Below, piece by piece: positions 38,889-46,140 of a stretch of 64,000 nt of DNA. This DNA is from Streptomyces roseoviridis. Its GTDB lineage: Bacteria; Actinomycetota; Actinomycetes; Streptomycetales; Streptomycetaceae. Every line of letters begins with the position of its first letter. Positions within the stretch are counted from its first letter, which is position 1. The DNA is taken from assembly GCF_039535235.1 (NCBI RefSeq), contig NZ_BAAAWU010000001.1:3038001-3102000 (forward strand), given 5' to 3'. The translations under genes and the position numbers were made by a program. Below the pieces are notes generated by a model. It was not told the origin of the DNA, did not search any database, and worked only from the letters and a program-made list of their open reading frames with translations.

Positions 38889-40012
38889 ACGCCACCGGCA
38901 AGCCCCTGAGCCGGGTACAGAAGCTGGTGCTCGGTGTCGCGTTCGTGCCGATGCTCGCCACCGGCGGCGCCGGCGCCTACGGCACCTACACCAACATCAA
39001 GGCCGCATACGGCTCCGGCACGGCGGTCGGTGCGGTCGCGGCCGGCGAGGGCGCGACCGCCGTGCTCGCGGTCGTGCTGCTCGGACTCACGCTGCTGGGG
39101 CAGTCCGCCCCGGCCGTGATCCGGGCGGGGCTGTGGGCTCTTCCCGCCGCCGCGTCCGCCATGTCGGCCATGGCCGCCACCGGCGCGGGCGAGATCGTCA
39201 TCTACGCACTCACCCCGCTGGCCATGACCGCGTCCGCCGAGGGCGCCGCGTTCCTGGCCCGACGGATCGTGGTCTACCGCGACGGCCGCGACGCCGAAGC
39301 CGAGCGCCGCGCCGCCGAGGTCGTCCAGGCCCTCGCCTATCACCGGGCACGGGCCGCGAACCACCCCGACGAAAAGGTCCGCCGACAGTCGGAACTGGAG
39401 TCCTGGAAGCTGGCCAAGCGAGTCGGTTCGGGTGACCTCGCCCTCGGCGAGAAGCTGCTCGACGTCCAGCGCACCCAGCTCACCACCGGCGCCAAGGCGG
39501 CCCTCACCGCCATGTACGCCATCACCCCGACCGCCGGACCTGCCGGTGAACCGGTCGACATGATGGTGGAGCTGAAGGTCGACCGGTCCACTCGACCGAT
39601 CCACCCTCCGAATGCGAAGGAATCGCCCCAGACCGGTATGAAACGGTCTACCTCTGAGCAGGCCGTACCGGCCCTGGAGCCAGTCCCAGTTGACTACGGC
39701 CGCTCCCACGACCTGTTTGAGCAGGAAGAGTCCACCCCGCCCGATGTGGTGGCGCCCGGTCCGGCCGTGGTCCGTGCGGTCGCCGCCGAGCAGTCGACCC
39801 CGCGCCGGGTGACCCGGCGGGTGCCCGAGGCCGCGAAGTCGACTCAGCCCCGCCGCACGAAGGGTGAGCTGCTGGCTGAGGCGCGGCAGTTCACGGAGTC
39901 GTGGCCGGTGGAGCATCTGACGGCCGACCGGATCCGCAAGGCGCTGCGCACGTCGCCGGAGAAGGGGCGGTGGCTGCGCGACACCCTGAAGGCTGAGAGG
40001 GCTGCGGCGTGA
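38885..40012 (+). CDS. Membrane-anchored conjugation accessory protein (SpdB/DUF2637-like)
   Basis: 375 residues from GTG. The first 150 residues carry four membrane helices (about 12-30, 50-68, 78-100, 105-125) with short loops, as in DUF2637/SpdB-like proteins. Residues 140-200 are a charged helix and 220-320 a Pro-rich linker. The last 50 (TKGELLAEARQFTESWPVE, ADRIRKALRTSPEKGRWLRD) look like a small winged-helix DNA-binding domain. Membrane plus DNA-binding ends suit an adaptor for moving element DNA across septa. Inferred from layout and position. Confidence 0.6.
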   Translation: MNATGKPLSRVQKLVLGVAFVPMLATGGAGAYGTYTNIKAAYGSGTAVGAVAAGEGATAVLAVVLLGLTLLGQSAPAVIRAGLWALPAAASAMSAMAATGAGEIVIYALTPLAMTASAEGAAFLARRIVVYRDGRDAEAERRAAEVVQALAYHRARAANHPDEKVRRQSELESWKLAKRVGSGDLALGEKLLDVQRTQLTTGAKAALTAMYAITPTAGPAGEPVDMMVELKVDRSTRPIHPPNAKESPQTGMKRSTSEQAVPALEPVPVDYGRSHDLFEQEESTPPDVVAPGPAVVRAVAAEQSTPRRVTRRVPEAAKSTQPRRTKGELLAEARQFTESWPVEHLTADRIRKALRTSPEKGRWLRDTLKAERAAA

Positions 40013-41040
40013 GCGGGCTGCGTATCGGGTCGGTGTGTACCGGTTACGGCGGGCTGGACATGGCCGTCCAGGCCGTCATGGGCGGGTCGCCGGCGTGGGT
40101 CGCGGACAACGACCCCGGGGCGGCTCGCATCCTGGCCCACCACCACCCCCGGGTGCCGAACCTCGGCGACATCACCGCCGTGGACTGGCACGCCGTGGAG
40201 CCGGTCGACGTCATCGTCGGCGGGTATCCGTGCCAGCCCTTCTCCACCGCCGGCAAGCGGAAAGGAACCGCCGATGAGCGGCACATCTGGCCGTACATCG
40301 CGAACGCCCTTCGCGTTCTACGACCCCGAATCGCAGTCTTTGAGAACGTCGCAAACCACCTTCGACTGGGATTTGCCGACGTCCTCGCCGACCTTGCCCG
40401 CCTCGGGTTCGATGCGCAGTGGTGCCTTGTACGCGCATCGGAGGTCGGCGCTCCCCACCAACGCCAGCGTCTCTTCGTCCTCGCCGTTGCTGCCGACCCC
40501 GACGGCCTCGGAGGCGACGGGCGCAGGGCACGGGGCGCAGGGCGGGATGAACCTGCGCCGCCACACCGTCACGCTCCTGCCGACACCAGCGGCGAGGGAC
40601 TGGAAGTCCGGCGAGTCGAACCTCATCGGGACGAACGCCAGGCCGCTCAACGAGGTCGTGGTGAACCTCCTACCGACACCGACGCGAGCGGACGGGGAGC
40701 GGGCGAGCCCGACGTTCGGCCGGGGCAACCAGACGCTGGCTGGGGCCGTTTCGCCCCTGCCATCGCCCGCTGGGAAGCCGTCACCGGACGACGTGCCCCC
40801 TGGGCAACTGACGATCGACGCCGCCTGAACCCCGCCTTCGTCGAATGGCTCATGGGCCTGGCCACCGGCCACGTCACGACCGTGCCAGGCCTGACCCGCA
40901 CCCAGCAGCTCAAAGCCCTCGGCAACGGCGTCGTCCCCCAGCAGGCCGAAGCCGCCATTCGTCTCCTGCTCGCCCAGTCCGCGACCGGACCGGTCGCCTC
41001 CATGACCTCACCGAGGAGAACCCATGGAATCGCTGCCTGA
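40009..41040 (+). CDS. DNA (cytosine-5-)-methyltransferase, orphan
   Basis: 343 residues, GTG overlapping the previous stop. Motif I SVCTGYGGLDMAVQ, motif IV GGYPCQPFSTAGKR with the catalytic Cys, motif VI FENVANH, motif VIII QRQRLFVLA and motif X KALGNGVVPQQA are all intact, so it should be active. The variable region (about 165-270) is Asp/Gly/Arg-rich with repeated ADPDG/PADTSG-type turns, then RLNPAFVEWLMGLATGHVT. There is no partner endonuclease, so it likely protects the element from host restriction on entry. A second gene is overprinted on residues 89-273. Confidence 0.88.
   Translation: MSGLRIGSVCTGYGGLDMAVQAVMGGSPAWVADNDPGAARILAHHHPRVPNLGDITAVDWHAVEPVDVIVGGYPCQPFSTAGKRKGTADERHIWPYIANALRVLRPRIAVFENVANHLRLGFADVLADLARLGFDAQWCLVRASEVGAPHQRQRLFVLAVAADPDGLGGDGRRARGAGRDEPAPPHRHAPADTSGEGLEVRRVEPHRDERQAAQRGRGEPPTDTDASGRGAGEPDVRPGQPDAGWGRFAPAIARWEAVTGRRAPWATDDRRRLNPAFVEWLMGLATGHVTTVPGLTRTQQLKALGNGVVPQQAEAAIRLLLAQSATGPVASMTSPRRTHGIAA
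40274..40828 (+). CDS. Overprinted ORF inside the methyltransferase gene (LLPTP-repeat protein)
   Basis: 184 residues in the +1 frame, wholly inside the methyltransferase gene, with its own AAAGGAA site 7 bases before the ATG. It reads like a designed protein: FYDPESQSLRTSQTTFDW, ASGSMRSGALY, then spaced copies of LLPTPTASE, LLPTPAARDW, LLPTPTRAD and a weaker PLPSPAGK. I recall the same LLPTP(T/A) motifs in proteins linked to cytosine methyltransferases in phages, which would make this a conserved dual-coding region. The function is unknown. The alternative is a chance frame in GC-rich DNA, but its RBS and repeat structure argue against that. Confidence 0.5.
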   Translation: MSGTSGRTSRTPFAFYDPESQSLRTSQTTFDWDLPTSSPTLPASGSMRSGALYAHRRSALPTNASVSSSSPLLPTPTASEATGAGHGAQGGMNLRRHTVTLLPTPAARDWKSGESNLIGTNARPLNEVVVNLLPTPTRADGERASPTFGRGNQTLAGAVSPLPSPAGKPSPDDVPPGQLTIDAA

Positions 41041-41401
41041 ACCCGCCCGGATCGTCCAGCTCCCCGACGGCACCTACACCTACGCCGACCAGTTGCCTGC
41101 TTTTCAGCAGCAGGTGGCACCGCAGGTGGTTCTCCAGCACATCCACCAGGCGCCGCCGGACCGCACGGTGCAGAGGATCGCGCTCGGCTCCGGCATCGGC
41201 GCCGGCACCGTCGCGGCCGGGGTCTACTTCGGCCCGCTGCTCGTCGGTGCGCTGACCGCGATCGCCGCGAACTTGGCCCTGCTCGCGTTCCTCGCCGTCG
41301 TCCTCGCCTGGGGCGTCCACACCGTCGTGAAGTCGATCGGCGGCCCGGACGGCAAGGCCGCCGCCAAGACCCTCACCCGTGCCCGCAGGAAGGGGAAGTG
41401 A
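41024..41401 (+). CDS. Small membrane protein, DUF6251-like
   Basis: 125 residues, starting 17 bp before the methyltransferase stop. An N-terminal ARIVQLPDGTYTYADQLP strand pair, a QHIHQAPPDRTVQRIALG linker, then two membrane helices (about residues 55-75 and 80-100) with a Gly-rich turn and a basic C-terminal tail (AKTLTRARRKGK). This is the pattern I remember for DUF6251, a regular gene of Streptomyces AICEs. Function unknown. Confidence 0.6.
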   Translation: MESLPEPARIVQLPDGTYTYADQLPAFQQQVAPQVVLQHIHQAPPDRTVQRIALGSGIGAGTVAAGVYFGPLLVGALTAIAANLALLAFLAVVLAWGVHTVVKSIGGPDGKAAAKTLTRARRKGK

Positions 41402-41402
41402 C

Positions 41403-41597
41403 ATGTTCCGTGCCGGAGACAAGGTCCTGATCGTCGCGTGCGATGACGTCCCCCGCGCCGTCGGCAAGACCGGCCGCGTCCTGGACGAGGTCCCGCCCGG
41501 CCCGCTCACGAAACACCGGTGGACCGTCGACCGAATCAGCATCTGGATCGCCCCGGTCCTGGTCCACACCCACGAGATCCGCAGGGTCGACTCCTGA
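41403..41597 (+). CDS. Small SH3/KOW-like beta protein
   Basis: 64 residues, ATG one base after the previous stop codon. AGDKVLIVACDDVPRAVGKT and GRVLDEVPPGPL then WTVDRISIWIAPVLVHTHEI form the five-strand pattern of a small SH3-like barrel with a KOW-type G-x-V start. No known function; such barrels bind nucleic acid or protein partners. Confidence 0.5.
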   Translation: MFRAGDKVLIVACDDVPRAVGKTGRVLDEVPPGPLTKHRWTVDRISIWIAPVLVHTHEIRRVDS

Positions 41598-41699
41598 CCC
41601 GCTGCATCCCGCAGGACTGACGCCTGCCTGTCCGCCCCCGGCACGGCCCGGGGGTGGGTGGGGAGTCGGGACAGCCCCGGCCCCAGAGAGGGACCGATC

Positions 41700-41912
41700 G
41701 TGGCCAGCAAGCAGAACGCCGAGCAGGACCCTAACTACCCCAAGCTCACCGCCGGAGAGCACGCCCGGATCGCGTTGAACGTCGCCCGCATGTGCAAGCG
41801 CTCCCTCGCCGGTGAGAACGCCGACCGCTCCGACCTGGAGCGCCGGATCGACCGGATCATCGACGGCGCCCGCAAGCGCGCCGAGAAGAACGCCAAGAAC
41901 AGCCGCAGGTAG
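41700..41912 (+). CDS. Small helical AICE protein, DUF6257-like
   Basis: 70 residues from GTG 41700 with AGAGAGGGA upstream; I prefer this to a start 14 codons earlier, which has no RBS. KLTAGEHARIALNVARMCKR, then a DRSDLERRIDRIIDGARKRA helix and a basic tail. It resembles DUF6257, found before traB in other elements. Basic and helical: possibly DNA-binding. Confidence 0.55.
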   Translation: MASKQNAEQDPNYPKLTAGEHARIALNVARMCKRSLAGENADRSDLERRIDRIIDGARKRAEKNAKNSRR

Positions 41913-41999
41913 CTGTGCCCCGGGGCGGCCGACAGCCGCCAAGCATCCCGACCGCCCCGGGCCCTTGTTCCCTCCCCTGTCGAGAGAGGAAGCACTTCA

Positions 42000-44183
42000 G
42001 TGAAGCACCCCGAGGACGACAACGAACTGTTCAACCGCCTGGAAGCGGAGATGGCTGCCGACGCCGGCGCCGCGGTGGTCGACCTGGACAAGGCCCGCGC
42101 CGCCCGCGACACCACCCCCACCACTACCGTGGTCGACCCGACCGAGCCGGAGGGCGAGCGGCCGTTGGTCGACCTGCCGACGCCGGTGGCGACCGGGCCG
42201 GGCTACCTGGGTCGACTGGCCGGAGGCAAGCGCCGGGACGTGATTCCGGTCTGGCTGCGGTCCACCTCTGAACTGCGCACGGCCGCCGCGTGGGTGGCCC
42301 GCCACTACACCCACACCGTCGGCTACCACGCGCTGCGCGCCCCGATCTACGCCGCCCGGCTCGCGCTGCAGTCGCCCGCAGGAACAGCCCGGTTCATCGG
42401 CGGCACGATGCGCTGGGTGTCCGACCGCGAGGGCGAACCGGTCCGCGCCGCCGCCGTACGGCGGGAGGACGCGGCCGAGTACCTGCGGCTGTCCGCCCAG
42501 CGCGACAGCCGCGTGAAGCTGCGCATGATGGTCGCTGCCCTCGCCATGTTCGTCGGCCTCACCGTCGCGCTCGCCATCTACGTCCTGGCCCCCGGATGGG
42601 TCCAGGCCCTCTCGGTCGGCACGGTCGTACTCGCCCTCGGCGCCGCCGGCCGCAAGGCCGACGCCCCGGTCATCCACCGCGCGGTCGAGCTGCCCAAGGC
42701 CAGCAAGCTCACCTCCGACATCGTGCTCCGCGCGCTCGGCGCCCTCGGTATCCCCGCGATCAACCAGGCGCAGGGCAAGGGCCGGGACGGGTTCGAGTTC
42801 ACCGCCCCGATCACCCGCGACGGCCCCGGCTGGCGCGCGCAGGGCAACCTGCCCTACGGCGTCACGGTCACGGACGTCATCGAGCGCCGTGAGCGTCTGG
42901 CGTCCGGCCTGCGTCGTCCGCTGGGCTGCGTGTGGCCCGAGCCGGCCTCGGAGGAGCACCCCGGCCACATGGTGCTGTGGGTGGGTGACCAGGACCTGAC
43001 CAAGGCAAAGAAGCCCACGTGGCCGCTGGCCAAGTCGGGCAGCGTGGACCTGTTCAAGCCCGTCGCCTACGGCACCGACCAGCGAGGACGGTGGGTCGAC
43101 GTCACCCTGATGTACATCGCCGGGGTGATCGGCGCGATCCCCCGCATGGGCAAGACGTTCCTGCTCAGGCTGCTGCTGCTCATCGCCGCGCTCGACCCGC
43201 GGGCCGAGCTGCACACGTACGACATGAAGGGCACCGGCGACCTCGACCCGGTCGGCAACGCCGTCTCCCACCGGCACGCCGCCGGCGACGACGACGAGTC
43301 CATCAACTACGCGCTGGCCGACTTCCGCGCGCTGCGCGAGGAGCTGCGCCGCCGCACCGGCGTGATCCGGTCCCTGCCCCGGGACATCTGCCCGGAGAAC
43401 AAGGTCACCTCCCAGCTCGCCGACAAGCGGTCGCTCGGGCTGCACCCGATCGTCGTCGGCGTGGACGAGTGCCAGGTGCTCTTCGAGCACCCCGAGCACG
43501 GCAAGGAGTTCGAGGAGATCGCAACCGACCTGGTCAAGCGCGGCCCGGCCACCGGGATCGTGCTGCTGCTCGCCACCCAGCGACCCGACGCCAAGTCCCT
43601 CCCGACCGGCATCTCGGCGAACGCCGGCGCCCGCTGGTGCCTGAAGGTCATGGGCCAGACCGAGAACGACATGGTCCTCGGTACCTCCGCCTACAAGCGC
43701 GGCGTGCGGGCCACCATGTTCGCCTGGGGAGACAAGGGCATCCACTACTTCGTCGGCGAAGGCTCCGACGCCCGGATCGTCTCCGCCGTCTACGTCGACG
43801 CCCCCGGCGCCGAGGCCATCGGCGCCCGCGCCCGCTCCGCCCGCGAGAAGGCCGGCCTCCTCACCGGCTACGCCATGGGCGAGGCACCGGAAGTCGTGAC
43901 CGGCCCGGCCTACGACCTGCTCGCCGACATCCTCGCCGTCGTCCCCGCCGCCGAGGCCAAGGTGTGGTCCGAAACCGTCGTCGCCCGCCTCGCCGAACTC
44001 CGCCCCGACGTCTACGACGGATGGGAGCCCGACGCGCTCACCGCGGCACTCAAGCCGCACGGCATCTCCACCGTCCAGGTCGGCCGCCGGGTGGACGGCA
44101 AGGTCGTCAACCGCCGGGGCATCACCCGCGCCCACATCGCCGATGCGATCGCTCAGCGTGACGGAAAGCGGGACGCGGGATGA
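42000..44183 (+). CDS. FtsK/SpoIIIE-like conjugative DNA translocase TraB/TraSA
   Basis: 727 residues from GTG. Two membrane helices (about 177-222) lie between an N-terminal cytosolic part and the motor. The motor has Walker A AIPRMGKTFLL (about 379-389), LHTYDMKGTGDLD, Walker B HPIVVGVDECQVLFEH and GIVLLLATQRPDAKSLP (sensor region). The last 60 residues (LKPHGISTVQVGRRVD, RGITRAHIADAIA) form the winged-helix domain that reads 8-bp TRS repeats in clt. TraB alone pumps double-stranded DNA to the recipient, the hallmark of Streptomyces conjugation. A palindrome cluster follows directly. Confidence 0.93.
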   Translation: MKHPEDDNELFNRLEAEMAADAGAAVVDLDKARAARDTTPTTTVVDPTEPEGERPLVDLPTPVATGPGYLGRLAGGKRRDVIPVWLRSTSELRTAAAWVARHYTHTVGYHALRAPIYAARLALQSPAGTARFIGGTMRWVSDREGEPVRAAAVRREDAAEYLRLSAQRDSRVKLRMMVAALAMFVGLTVALAIYVLAPGWVQALSVGTVVLALGAAGRKADAPVIHRAVELPKASKLTSDIVLRALGALGIPAINQAQGKGRDGFEFTAPITRDGPGWRAQGNLPYGVTVTDVIERRERLASGLRRPLGCVWPEPASEEHPGHMVLWVGDQDLTKAKKPTWPLAKSGSVDLFKPVAYGTDQRGRWVDVTLMYIAGVIGAIPRMGKTFLLRLLLLIAALDPRAELHTYDMKGTGDLDPVGNAVSHRHAAGDDDESINYALADFRALREELRRRTGVIRSLPRDICPENKVTSQLADKRSLGLHPIVVGVDECQVLFEHPEHGKEFEEIATDLVKRGPATGIVLLLATQRPDAKSLPTGISANAGARWCLKVMGQTENDMVLGTSAYKRGVRATMFAWGDKGIHYFVGEGSDARIVSAVYVDAPGAEAIGARARSAREKAGLLTGYAMGEAPEVVTGPAYDLLADILAVVPAAEAKVWSETVVARLAELRPDVYDGWEPDALTAALKPHGISTVQVGRRVDGKVVNRRGITRAHIADAIAQRDGKRDAG

Positions 44184-44195
44184 CCGTCCGGAGCC

Positions 44196-44281
44196 GCTAG
44201 CGCTAGCAGCAACCCCCGCTAACGTTAGCGGCTTCGCTAGCACCCAAAACCGGCTCTGACCTGGCTGCTAGCGGATAGCGG
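44196..44281. repeat. GCTAGC-type palindrome cluster, candidate clt
   Basis: Within 86 bp downstream of traB: a perfect 12-bp palindrome GCTAGCGCTAGC (44196-44207), a perfect 16-bp palindrome CCGCTAACGTTAGCGG (44216-44231), CGCTAGC (44235-44241), GCTAGCGG (44267-44274) and ATAGCGG (44275-44281). The tight repetition of (C)GCTA(G/A)C and its place beside traB fit the cis-acting transfer locus bound by the TraB winged helix. Confidence 0.55.
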
Positions 44282-44324
44282 CCCACCTGCGAAAACCCCT
44301 GGAAACCGCCTGGGAGGGCCCCTC

Positions 44325-44576
44325 ATGACCCCCGCCCTGCTCACTATCGCCTGCCTGCTCGCCGTCACCCTTGGTTACGTAGCGAAGTGCGCGGCGTCGC
44401 CGTTCGGGACCTGCCGCAAGTGCCACGGCCTCGGTCACGCGCTCAAGACCGACCGCAACGGACGCCCCAAGCGCGGCAAGGACTGCCGCCGCTGCCAGGC
44501 CACCGGCAAGCGCATACGCGTCGGCCGCTGGCTCTACAACCGCGCCACCGCCACCTACCGCGCCGGCACCCGCTGA
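44325..44576 (+). CDS. Small membrane protein with DnaJ-like zinc finger
   Basis: 83 residues. One N-terminal membrane helix (LLTIACLLAVTLGYVAKCA), then CRKCHGLGHALK and CRRCQATGKRIR, two CxxCxxxG(K/H) knuckles as in DnaJ zinc fingers, and a basic C-terminus. It would present a zinc module at the inner membrane face. Position between traB and the replication genes suggests a role in DNA transfer. I do not know the family name. Confidence 0.6.
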   Translation: MTPALLTIACLLAVTLGYVAKCAASPFGTCRKCHGLGHALKTDRNGRPKRGKDCRRCQATGKRIRVGRWLYNRATATYRAGTR

Positions 44577-44734
44577 CCGAACGTCGTGGGACCGGCGGCC
44601 ACCCACTACATGCGGGCTCGCACGAAGCAAACGCTCGCCAGCGCAGCCACCGGTCCATGTCCCCGAGCTTGCGAGCACCCGGGGCCCGCGCAGCCTCCCA
44701 GCCATCCCACACCGCCGTCAAAGGAGATACCGCC

Positions 44735-44923
44735 ATGGCCGTGACCATCTCCCTGGTCGCCCTGTTCGGACTCGTCCTGTTCTTCCTGCTGCGCTCCAAC
44801 ACCCTCGGCTACGGCTCCGCGTTCGTCGCCGCCGGATTCGGCTTCTTCCTCGCCTCCACCGGAGCCGCCACTCCCATCAACAACCTCGCCAGCGCCGTCC
44901 TCGACGCCATCCCCAACCTGTGA
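44735..44923 (+). CDS. Small hydrophobic protein, SpdA/SpdD-like
   Basis: 62 residues; AAGGAGATA lies 6-14 bp before the ATG. Two membrane helices (ISLVALFGLVLFFLLRS and YGSAFVAAGFGFFLASTG) and a short amphipathic end (INNLASAVLDAIPNL). Comparable to small spread proteins of Streptomyces plasmids; also similar in design to phage holins, but lysis would not suit an integrative element. Confidence 0.55.
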   Translation: MAVTISLVALFGLVLFFLLRSNTLGYGSAFVAAGFGFFLASTGAATPINNLASAVLDAIPNL

Positions 44924-44931
44924 GGCACCGC

Positions 44932-45210
44932 ATGCGACTGCGCATCCACCGCACCGACTGGCCCCGCCCCGCGCTGATCCTGACCGACACGCCCCTCCCC
45001 GACTGCCCGGACTGCCAGGGCGAGGGAGGGCACAACCGGGACTACGGCGACTACGAGACCGGCGAGTACGCCGGTACCGACTGGGACCCCTGCCCCTGCT
45101 GGGACGAGAACCGCTCGTGGGTCCTCCTCCCGCTCCCCAGGCGCCCGCGCCGCCGTCAGCCGGACGTCGATCCGTGGGGCACCGGCTACAGCGACGAGCC
45201 GCCGTTCTAG
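44932..45210 (+). CDS. Small zinc-finger-like protein
   Basis: 92 residues. GTG 44920 is open, but GAGG at 44922-44925 is spaced for ATG 44932. CPDCQGEGGHNRDYG and, 20 residues on, CPCWDENRSW give a C4 zinc site with the CxxCxGxG form again. The C-terminus is Arg/Pro-rich. Second such protein in the same operon; unknown function. Confidence 0.55.
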   Translation: MRLRIHRTDWPRPALILTDTPLPDCPDCQGEGGHNRDYGDYETGEYAGTDWDPCPCWDENRSWVLLPLPRRPRRRQPDVDPWGTGYSDEPPF

Positions 45211-45218
45211 CAACGCCA

Positions 45219-45256
45219 AGGGCGGCCCCCATCCGACCAAGAACCGGGGCCGCCCT
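45219..45256 (+). terminator. Hairpin before the replication genes
   Basis: 11-bp perfect stem (AGGGCGGCCCC and complement) with a 16-base loop, 8 bp after the zinc-finger gene and 37 bp before the Prim-Pol. It may end the transfer transcript or reduce readthrough into replication. Confidence 0.6.
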
Positions 45257-45292
45257 CATCCAGCACTGTTCAGAGAACTGGAGACACCCAGC

Positions 45293-46138
45293 ATGACCCA
45301 TCCCGCACTGATCCGGCGAGACAGCGCGCTCACCCTCGCCGCCGGCGGTCTGCCGGTACTTCCGCTGAGCGCCGACAAGCGCCCGTTCGGCAACTGCCCC
45401 GACTGCCGGAACAACCGCTGCGGCGGCCGGCCGAACATGAAGACCCCCGGCCCCTGCCAGTGCCCGCGTCCGTGCCACGGGTGGGCCGCCGCCACCACCG
45501 ACCCGGCGGTGCTGTCGTCCGGCCCGTGGGAGGGTGCCTGGCGTCGCGCCGGAGCCGTCGCCTACCACCCCGGCGCCGCCAGCGTGACCGTGGTCGACCT
45601 GGACGACGCGGACGCGATCTCGTGGGCCCGCCGCACCCTGCCCCCGACCCGCACCGTCGCCACGACTCGGGGCGAGCACTGGATCTACCGGGGAGCGATG
45701 CAGTCCGCCAACGGTGTGCGGCCGGGCGTGGACATCAAGTCGTCCATGTCCTACGCCCGCTGGCTCGGCCCCGGTACCGGCGACATGGCGGCCCTGCCGT
45801 CGACCGTCCGGGCCCTGGTCGAGAAGAAGCCGTCCACCGTCCGGCCGATGCCGACCACCGTGCCCGCGCCGGCCGGGGGCGGGAAGTGCCCGCACCGCTC
45901 GCCCGCCTACCTGGAGCGCGGTATCGCCATGGCCGAGCAGCGCATCACCGACGCCACCAGCGCGGTCCACAACACCGTGTACGCCACGTTCCTGGCGGTG
46001 CTGTCCGCTCACGGTCGGTGCGGCTGCCTGACCGAGGCGCACATGGGGCGGCTGTTCGCCGCAGCACAAGCCAAGGGGGAGTCCCCGCGGCACTGCACGG
46101 ACGCCTGGTCCAACGCTCGTACGGCGCTGGGACTGTAG
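45293..46138 (+). CDS. Bifunctional DNA primase/polymerase (Prim-Pol)
   Basis: 281 residues. The AEP core shows GLPVLPLSADKRPF, a cysteine-rich insert (CPDCRNNRCGG..CQCPRPCHG, about 41-66, probably zinc), VTVVDLDDADAI with the catalytic DxD, TTRGEHWIYRG and GVDIKSSMSYARWLGPG. It can make primers and extend them, starting replication of the excised element. It stops two bases before the ATPase gene. This pair replaces the RepSA of pSAM2 and is typical of another AICE class. Confidence 0.88.
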   Translation: MTHPALIRRDSALTLAAGGLPVLPLSADKRPFGNCPDCRNNRCGGRPNMKTPGPCQCPRPCHGWAAATTDPAVLSSGPWEGAWRRAGAVAYHPGAASVTVVDLDDADAISWARRTLPPTRTVATTRGEHWIYRGAMQSANGVRPGVDIKSSMSYARWLGPGTGDMAALPSTVRALVEKKPSTVRPMPTTVPAPAGGGKCPHRSPAYLERGIAMAEQRITDATSAVHNTVYATFLAVLSAHGRCGCLTEAHMGRLFAAAQAKGESPRHCTDAWSNARTALGL

Positions 46139-46140
46139 CC

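Noticed and set aside
40009..41040. Methyltransferase gene as a frameshifted pseudogene because of the second frame
   Set aside because: All motifs I, IV, VI, VIII and X are in one uninterrupted frame, so no frameshift is needed to explain it.
44735..44923. Small hydrophobic AICE protein read as a phage holin
   Set aside because: Size fits, but it has no endolysin partner and lies among transfer genes; a spread protein is more likely.
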